64,000 bases of DNA. It comes from Kitasatospora sp. Root107. Its GTDB lineage: Bacteria; Actinomycetota; Actinomycetes; Streptomycetales; Streptomycetaceae. The position numbers were made by a program, and so were the translations under genes. Shown here piece after piece: positions 59,669-64,000 of the stretch. Every line of letters starts with the position of its first letter. Within the stretch, counting starts at the first letter, position 1. The notes beneath the pieces were generated by a model. It was not told where the DNA came from. It saw only the letters and a list, made by a program, of their open reading frames with translations, and made no database searches. The stretch covers positions 672,886 through 736,885 of the forward strand of contig NZ_LMCT01000001.1 in NCBI RefSeq assembly GCF_001424875.1, in the 5' to 3' direction.

Positions 59669-60406
59669 TCAGCCGATCAGTCGCGACCCGAGCCAGGCCA
59701 GCGGCGCGGCCACCGCGAGCGGCAGCGCCACACCCGCCGTGAAGTGCACGAACCGGGACGGGAAGTCGTACGAGGCCACCCGGCGGCCGACCAGTGCACC
59801 GACCACCGCCAGCCCCGCCAGGGCCGGCGGACCACCCGCCAGCACCCCGGCGGTCGCGCCCAGCAGCGCCGCAGCGACCGGGCCGAGCGCCCCGCTGACC
59901 GGGGCCGTAGCCAGCAGCGTGCCGACCGCCACCACCAGCAGCGCGGCCGGGACGTGTGCCGCGAGCAGCAGCGACGCCATCAGCCCGGTCAGCAGCACGC
60001 CCGAACCGAGCACCGTCAGCGCATAGAACCGCTCCGCCGGATCGGCCGGCCGGAACGTCTGCCAGACCAGCACCACCACCAGTCCGACACCCAGCGCCGC
60101 CGCAAGCCCGGCGGCCCCGCCCGCCAGCACCGCTGCGTCGGCGGCGAAGCCCGCCAGCGCCACTCCGGCGATCCCCTGCCGGGCCGGCCACATGCCGTGC
60201 AGCCTGAACCACCCCACCGCGGTCAGCCCCTGAGCCACCATCAGCCCGGCCGTCAGGCCGTACCGGCCGCCCAGGGTGGCCGCCGCGAGCAGGGCGCACA
60301 GACCTGCGGTGAGCAGCGCGGGCCGCAGGCCCGGCTCCACGATCGGCGTGGCGCTCTTCGCGGGGGCGGCGGTCAGGACCATCTCGTTCCAATCTGGATC
60401 AGCCAT
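59669..60406 (-). CDS. Polytopic membrane protein of unknown function
   Basis: 245 residues, six to seven hydrophobic helices rich in Ala, Gly, Leu and Val, e.g. RPALLTAGLCALLAAATLGG and FYALTVLGSGVLLTGLMASL. A conserved-looking charged end, RRVASYDFPSRFVHFTAGVA, is the only distinctive motif. Family not recognised. It lies between the sulfurtransferase and the second MoaD gene; a dispersed element begins 6 bases before its start. Confidence 0.7.
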   Translation of the reverse strand: MADPDWNEMVLTAAPAKSATPIVEPGLRPALLTAGLCALLAAATLGGRYGLTAGLMVAQGLTAVGWFRLHGMWPARQGIAGVALAGFAADAAVLAGGAAGLAAALGVGLVVVLVWQTFRPADPAERFYALTVLGSGVLLTGLMASLLLAAHVPAALLVVAVGTLLATAPVSGALGPVAAALLGATAGVLAGGPPALAGLAVVGALVGRRVASYDFPSRFVHFTAGVALPLAVAAPLAWLGSRLIG

Positions 60407-60412
60407 TTACGG

Positions 60413-60531
60413 TCCAGGGGCTCGGGGAACTGCGAGGAGATCTGGCGCCGGGTCACAGGCAAAAGTGCCTGGCCACCTACGCACGGGTCACCTTTTCCGA
60501 GGTCGGCGTCGCAGTTCCCCGAGCCCCTGGC
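60413..60531 (-). repeat. Dispersed palindromic element, copy 7 (short subtype)
   Basis: GGTCCAGGGGCTCGGGGAAC to GTTCCCCGAGCCCCTGG. Reverse orientation; interior more diverged (AAAAGTGCCTGGCCACCTAC). Lies between the MoaD stop and the start of the membrane protein. Confidence 0.9.
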
Positions 60532-60559
60532 GTGTGCCACGAGCACCGTGTGCCGAGGA

Positions 60560-60868
60560 TCAGCCGCCTGCGAAAGGGGGCAGGGCCTCGATGGTGCCGT
60601 CGGCGGTGAGGGGGACGGTGGTGTGGTCGCGGGAGCCGACCTGGTGGCCGTCGACCAGGTAGCTGCAGTGGGCCAGGACCTGGAGCAGCTTGGGGTTGTC
60701 CGCGTGGCGCTGCCGCACTGTGGCGAGCGCCTCGCCGAGGGTGGCGGCCTCGTACGGCTCCTCGGGGATCCCGGCGGCGGCCTTGGCCGCGGCCCAGTAC
60801 CGGATGGTGCCGGTCACCCTGGCGCCCCCGGCTGCCGTCGCTCGTGCGGTGGAAGTGTTCGCTGCCAT
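60560..60868 (-). CDS. MoaD/ThiS-family sulfur-carrier protein ending in GG
   Basis: 102 residues: VTGTIRYWAAAKAAAGIPEE strand-helix start, LVDGHQVGSRDHTTVPLTAD, and the mature tail IEALPPFAGG. It needs no trimming, unlike the GGC-ending carrier at 2942-3220. MoaD activity in molybdopterin synthesis or another thiocarboxylate role near the sulfurtransferase are both possible. ATG at 60868 follows GGAGGGCTGCC-type sequence. Confidence 0.87.
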   Translation of the reverse strand: MAANTSTARATAAGGARVTGTIRYWAAAKAAAGIPEEPYEAATLGEALATVRQRHADNPKLLQVLAHCSYLVDGHQVGSRDHTTVPLTADGTIEALPPFAGG

Positions 60869-61331
60869 GGCAGCCCTCCTCGTCGTCCTCGCCCGGTGCG
60901 GTGCGCCGGCTCTGCTGCCGGGGCACCCACGCCAAAGGTGTACACGTACGGTGCGGCCGGTGCGGCTCCCATGATGGACCGGCCGGCCCCGGATGCCGTA
61001 ACGACCCTGGTCGCGCGTGGCGCGTTCCGGCCCCCGGTGAACGGCGCGGACGTGGTGGGAGTCACGGCCGGAGTGGCCCGATGTGGCCAACCACCGGTTG
61101 CGCGCCCCTCCCCGTGCGGGGAGTGGTCGGCTATTCTCGTGGCGTGAGGGACCTGGGCAGAGTCGCCCCCGGGTCCTTTTGTGTTTTCAGGACGCCACGT
61201 ACGAATGGCCTCCCGGGACGGTGCCCCACCCGCACCGCCGTCGGCGAGGACCGGTCGGCCGGAGCCGCACAACGGTGTGCGGGAGCCCGGCCGGGCGGGA
61301 GTACAGCGGGAGCAGACCGGAAGGTTCGCGG
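60869..61331. other. Long intergenic region upstream of glnR with a T-tailed hairpin
   Basis: About 460 bases with no convincing gene. At 61148-61179 GGACC-T-GGGC and GCCC-CC-GGGTCC form an imperfect stem followed by TTTTGTGTTTT, one of few T-tailed hairpins here. It follows a TATTCT hexamer at 61132-61137 closely, so it may be an attenuator of a short transcript leading to glnR or the end of a small RNA. Confidence 0.4.
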
Positions 61332-61526
61332 ATGAGCAGGACTGAGACGGCGCGTCAGGGGTTGCGGGATTCCTGGTGCACGCCCCGGCCCGTGCTGCGC
61401 GCTCACGAACCGGTCGGATCTCACCCCTCGGACGTCCGCTCCCCCACCTTCACCGCAGCCGTCCACCGGCCCCCCGGCCGGCCGGCTGCGACCGCGACGA
61501 CCCGGAAAGGGGACTACCGGGTATGA
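61332..61526 (+). CDS. Possible small ORF overlapping the glnR start
   Basis: A 64-codon frame from ATG 61332 (GGAAGG seven bases upstream) to a TGA that overlaps the glnR start as ATGA. It begins [20 protein letters not shown], is basic and Pro/Arg-rich, and matches no family. The coupling arrangement and ribosome site are suggestive; the composition is what out-of-frame GC-rich DNA also gives. Confidence 0.3.
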   Translation: MSRTETARQGLRDSWCTPRPVLRAHEPVGSHPSDVRSPTFTAAVHRPPGRPAATATTRKGDYRV

Positions 61527-62254
61527 GTTCTCTCCTCCTCCTCACCAACGCGCTGCAGCCTTCCGCCGAGGTACTGCCGGCCCTCGGCCTGCTGCTGCAC
61601 ACCGTCAGGGTGGCCCCGGCCGAGGGCTCCGCCCTGGTCGACACCCCGAGCGCCGACGTCATCCTGGTGGACGGCCGGCGGGACCTGCCGCAGATCCGCA
61701 GCCTCTGCCAGCTGCTCCGCTCCACCGGGATCGGCTGCCCGCTGATCCTGGTGGTCACCGAGGGCGGTCTGGCCGCCGTCACCGCCGAGTGGGGCATCGA
61801 CGACGTCCTGCTGGACACCGCGGGCCCGGCCGAGGTCGAGGCCCGGCTGCGGCTGGCGATGGGCCGGCTCCAGGTGATCTCCGACGACAGCCCGCTGGAG
61901 ATCCGCAACGGCGACCTCGTCGTCGACGAGGCCACCTACTCGGCCAAGCTCAAGGGGCGGGTGCTCGACCTGACCTTCAAGGAGTTCGAGCTGCTGAAGT
62001 ACCTGGCCCAGCACCCGGGCCGGGTCTTCACCCGGGCCCAGCTGCTCCAGGAGGTCTGGGGCTACGACTACTTCGGCGGCACCCGGACGGTGGACGTGCA
62101 CGTCCGGCGGCTGCGGGCGAAGCTCGGCGTCGAGAACGAGCAGCTGATCGGCACCGTCCGCAACGTCGGCTACCGCTTCGTGATCCCGGAGAAGCCGGAC
62201 AAGGGCGAGCGGCCCGGCCTGGAGCAGCGCTCCCCGGCCGCCCGCGAGTACTGA
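61523..62254 (+). CDS. glnR: OmpR-type nitrogen regulator GlnR
   Basis: 243 residues. The N-terminal receiver-like domain ([20 protein letters not shown]) is atypical for phosphorylation, as known for GlnR. The C-terminal winged helix shows [40 protein letters not shown] and [13 protein letters not shown]. It activates glutamine synthetase and ammonium-uptake genes when nitrogen is limiting. ATG at 61523 lies 10 bases after AAAGGGGA. No sensor kinase is adjacent, as usual for this orphan regulator. Confidence 0.92.
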   Translation: MSSLLLLTNALQPSAEVLPALGLLLHTVRVAPAEGSALVDTPSADVILVDGRRDLPQIRSLCQLLRSTGIGCPLILVVTEGGLAAVTAEWGIDDVLLDTAGPAEVEARLRLAMGRLQVISDDSPLEIRNGDLVVDEATYSAKLKGRVLDLTFKEFELLKYLAQHPGRVFTRAQLLQEVWGYDYFGGTRTVDVHVRRLRAKLGVENEQLIGTVRNVGYRFVIPEKPDKGERPGLEQRSPAAREY

Positions 62255-62369
62255 CGGTCCGTCACGGCCGATCCGTCGTGACCGGGCTTGTCCGACTACG
62301 CCCCGGCTTGTCCGGGGCGGGTCGGGCATCCCCCGCACCCCCCTTGCGCCACCCGCGTAGACTCCCCAC

Positions 62370-63413
62370 GTGGCCAAGGTGACGCGTGACGATGTAGCCC
62401 GACTGGCTGGGACCTCGACCGCGGTCGTCAGCTACGTCATCAACAATGGGCCGCGCCCGGTCGCGCCCGCGACCAAGGAGAAAGTGCTCGCGGCGATCGA
62501 CCAGCTCGGCTACCGGCCGAACAGCGTCGCCCAGGCGATGGCCTCCCGGCGGACCAACCTGGTCGGCATGGTCGTCCCCGACGCCCGGCAGCCGTTCTTC
62601 GCCGAGATGGCGCACGCGGTCGAACGCGCCGCCTCCGAGCGCGGCAAGCTGGTGCTGATCGGCAACTCCGACTACGTGGACGACCGCGAGGTGCACTACG
62701 TCCGCGCCTTCCTCGGCATGCGGGTCTCCGGCCTGATCCTGGTCAGCCAGGGCCCCTCGCAGCGGGCCGCCGAGGAGTTCGCCGCGATGGAGGGGGCGAA
62801 GGTGGTGCTGCTGCACCGCCGCCCCGAGGCGATCGACGACGTCGCGGTGGTCACCGACGACGTGGGCGGTGCCGAGACCGCCGTCCGCCACCTGCTGGAG
62901 GTGCACGGGCACCCGTACGTGGTCTGCTTCGGCGGCCCGGTCGAGCAGCCCGCCCCCGGCGACCCGGTGATCGACCACGTGGAGGGCTGGCAGCGGGCGA
63001 TGGACGCGCACGGTCTGCCGGTCGAGCCCAACCTGGTGGACGCCCCGTTCCACCGCTACGGCGCGTACGAGGTCGCGGTGAAGCTGCTGCGCTCCCCGGA
63101 GCGTCCGCCCGCGATCTTCTGCTCCACCGACGACCAGGCGATCGGCGTGCTCCGGGCCGCCCGCGAGGTCGGCCTGCGGGTGCCGGAGGACCTGGCGGTG
63201 GCCGGCTTCGACGACATCCCGGAGGCCGCGCTGGCCGACCCGCCGCTGACCACCGTCGCCTCGGACCGGGACGCGATGGCCCGGGCCGCCGTCGACCTGG
63301 TGCTGGACGACTCGCTGATGGTGCCGGGTTCGGACACCGAGCGGGTCCGGAAGTTCCCGTCCCGGCTGGTCATCCGCCGTTCCTGCGGCTGCGGAGCCCC
63401 CACCGAGGCCTGA
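62370..63413 (+). CDS. LacI-family transcriptional regulator
   Basis: 347 residues: HTH ([20 protein letters not shown]) and a sugar-binding-protein-like sensor domain with [20 protein letters not shown] and [23 protein letters not shown] at 62370. The C-terminus carries [10 protein letters not shown], an unusual Cys pair. No sugar genes adjoin, so its targets are elsewhere. Confidence 0.9.
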   Translation: MAKVTRDDVARLAGTSTAVVSYVINNGPRPVAPATKEKVLAAIDQLGYRPNSVAQAMASRRTNLVGMVVPDARQPFFAEMAHAVERAASERGKLVLIGNSDYVDDREVHYVRAFLGMRVSGLILVSQGPSQRAAEEFAAMEGAKVVLLHRRPEAIDDVAVVTDDVGGAETAVRHLLEVHGHPYVVCFGGPVEQPAPGDPVIDHVEGWQRAMDAHGLPVEPNLVDAPFHRYGAYEVAVKLLRSPERPPAIFCSTDDQAIGVLRAAREVGLRVPEDLAVAGFDDIPEAALADPPLTTVASDRDAMARAAVDLVLDDSLMVPGSDTERVRKFPSRLVIRRSCGCGAPTEA

Positions 63414-63501
63414 CCAGGCTTTATGAGAAGTCAACGGGCTTCTCGGGTGGCTCTGACCGCGCTCTCATCCGGCTCTCATCAATCGGGCGGACGTTGGATG
63501 C

Positions 63502-64000
63502 ATGAGCGACCAGCACCGCAACACCGAAGACCAGGGTCCGTACGGCTACCCGGGCTGGACCCCGCCGCAGCCGTCTCTGCCGCCGACCGAGCCGCCGACC
63601 GCCCACGTGATCGAGGGCACCGTGCTCCCGCACGGCCCGTACGCCGAGGACTTCGCCGCTCCCCCGGCCCCGCCCACGCCCCCGCCGGGCCACGCCCGTA
63701 AGGGCTTCCTCAAGGGCCGGCTCGCCCTGGTCGCCGCCGTGGCCACGGTGGCCGCGCTGCTCGGCGGCGTCACCGGCGGGGTGATCGCCGCCGGTGACGG
63801 TTCCGGCGGCGGCAGCTCCAGCACGCTGGTCAGCCCGGTCTCCTCGAAGTCCGACGGCAGCGCCGACGTCACCGCGATCAACTCGGCGGTCTCGCCGAGC
63901 GTCGTCCAGATCACCGTGAAGTCCGGCTCGGGCACCGCGACCGGCACCGGCGTGGTGCTCACCGCCAACGGCCAGATCCTGACGAACTATCACGTCATCT
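63502..64000 (+). CDS. HtrA/DegP-like serine protease, N-terminal part, cut by window edge
   Basis: 166 residues visible. A Pro-rich cytoplasmic start (MSDQHRNTEDQGPYGYPGWT), one membrane helix (GRLALVAAVATVAALLGGVT) and the beginning of a trypsin-like domain: VSPSVVQITVKSGSGTATGT then GVVLTANGQILTNYHVI with the catalytic His in TNYHV. The Asp and Ser of the triad and any PDZ domain lie outside. Anchored with the protease domain outside the cell, for envelope quality control. Confidence 0.88.
   Translation, partial: MSDQHRNTEDQGPYGYPGWTPPQPSLPPTEPPTAHVIEGTVLPHGPYAEDFAAPPAPPTPPPGHARKGFLKGRLALVAAVATVAALLGGVTGGVIAAGDGSGGGSSSTLVSPVSSKSDGSADVTAINSAVSPSVVQITVKSGSGTATGTGVVLTANGQILTNYHVI

Overview
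The window is high-GC DNA with actinobacterial gene content: CIRCE-controlled groEL without groES, GlnR, a DasR-type amino-sugar locus, HtaA heme proteins, a CdgB-like diguanylate cyclase, an RsiG-like protein and many small DUF genes. This points to the family Streptomycetaceae (Streptomyces or Kitasatospora). It reads as chromosomal core sequence. I found no tRNA, rRNA, CRISPR array, transposase or phage gene.

Layout. 0-5 kb: groEL behind two tandem CIRCE operators, a cold-shock gene, then a threonine-synthase-like gene and a MoaD-like sulfur carrier behind a SAM-I riboswitch, probably a methionine rather than a threonine system. 5-17 kb: GT81 glucosyltransferase, trehalose-6-phosphate synthase and phosphatase, enclosing a tightly overlapped sugar-uptake operon (binding protein, two permeases, GH36 galactosidase, LacI regulator) opposite a secreted glycosidase-like protein. 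17-25 kb: amino-sugar block with an orphan binding protein, DeoR regulator, SIS enzyme, ROK kinase, NagA and class II aldolase, with DasR-type (dre) sites. 25-30 kb: CdgB-like cyclase with a perfect Crp box, flavin reductase, ArfB-like hydrolase, TerD. 30-45 kb: folate operon (folP, NTF2-like, folB, folK, DUF3180), lysyltransferase-like membrane protein, ferritin-like protein, then tilS-hpt-ftsH-folE, a zinc metallopeptidase and a D,D-carboxypeptidase. 45-53 kb: pyrophosphatase and a heme-iron locus (heme oxygenase, two HtaA proteins, HmuTUV) under two iron boxes. 53-64 kb: dodecin, RsiG-like protein, dtd, YgfZ, Fur/Nur regulator, a run of small sulfur and membrane genes, a thiosulfate sulfurtransferase with a cysteine-rich leader peptide, a second MoaD, GlnR, a LacI regulator and the start of an HtrA-like protease.

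The most notable non-coding feature is a palindromic element of about 115-165 bp present in seven intergenic copies whose interior is as conserved as its ends. The most interesting gene set is the SAM-riboswitch/threonine-synthase-like/MoaD-GGC unit. Others worth attention are a 100-residue insertion inside the GGDEF domain, an RsiG-like protein with a degraded second c-di-GMP motif, a hairpin between the Shine-Dalgarno sequence and start codon of ftsH, a 26-codon Cys leader peptide, and a 35-residue membrane protein. All assignments come from reading the sequence and from memory of protein families; no database search was run.
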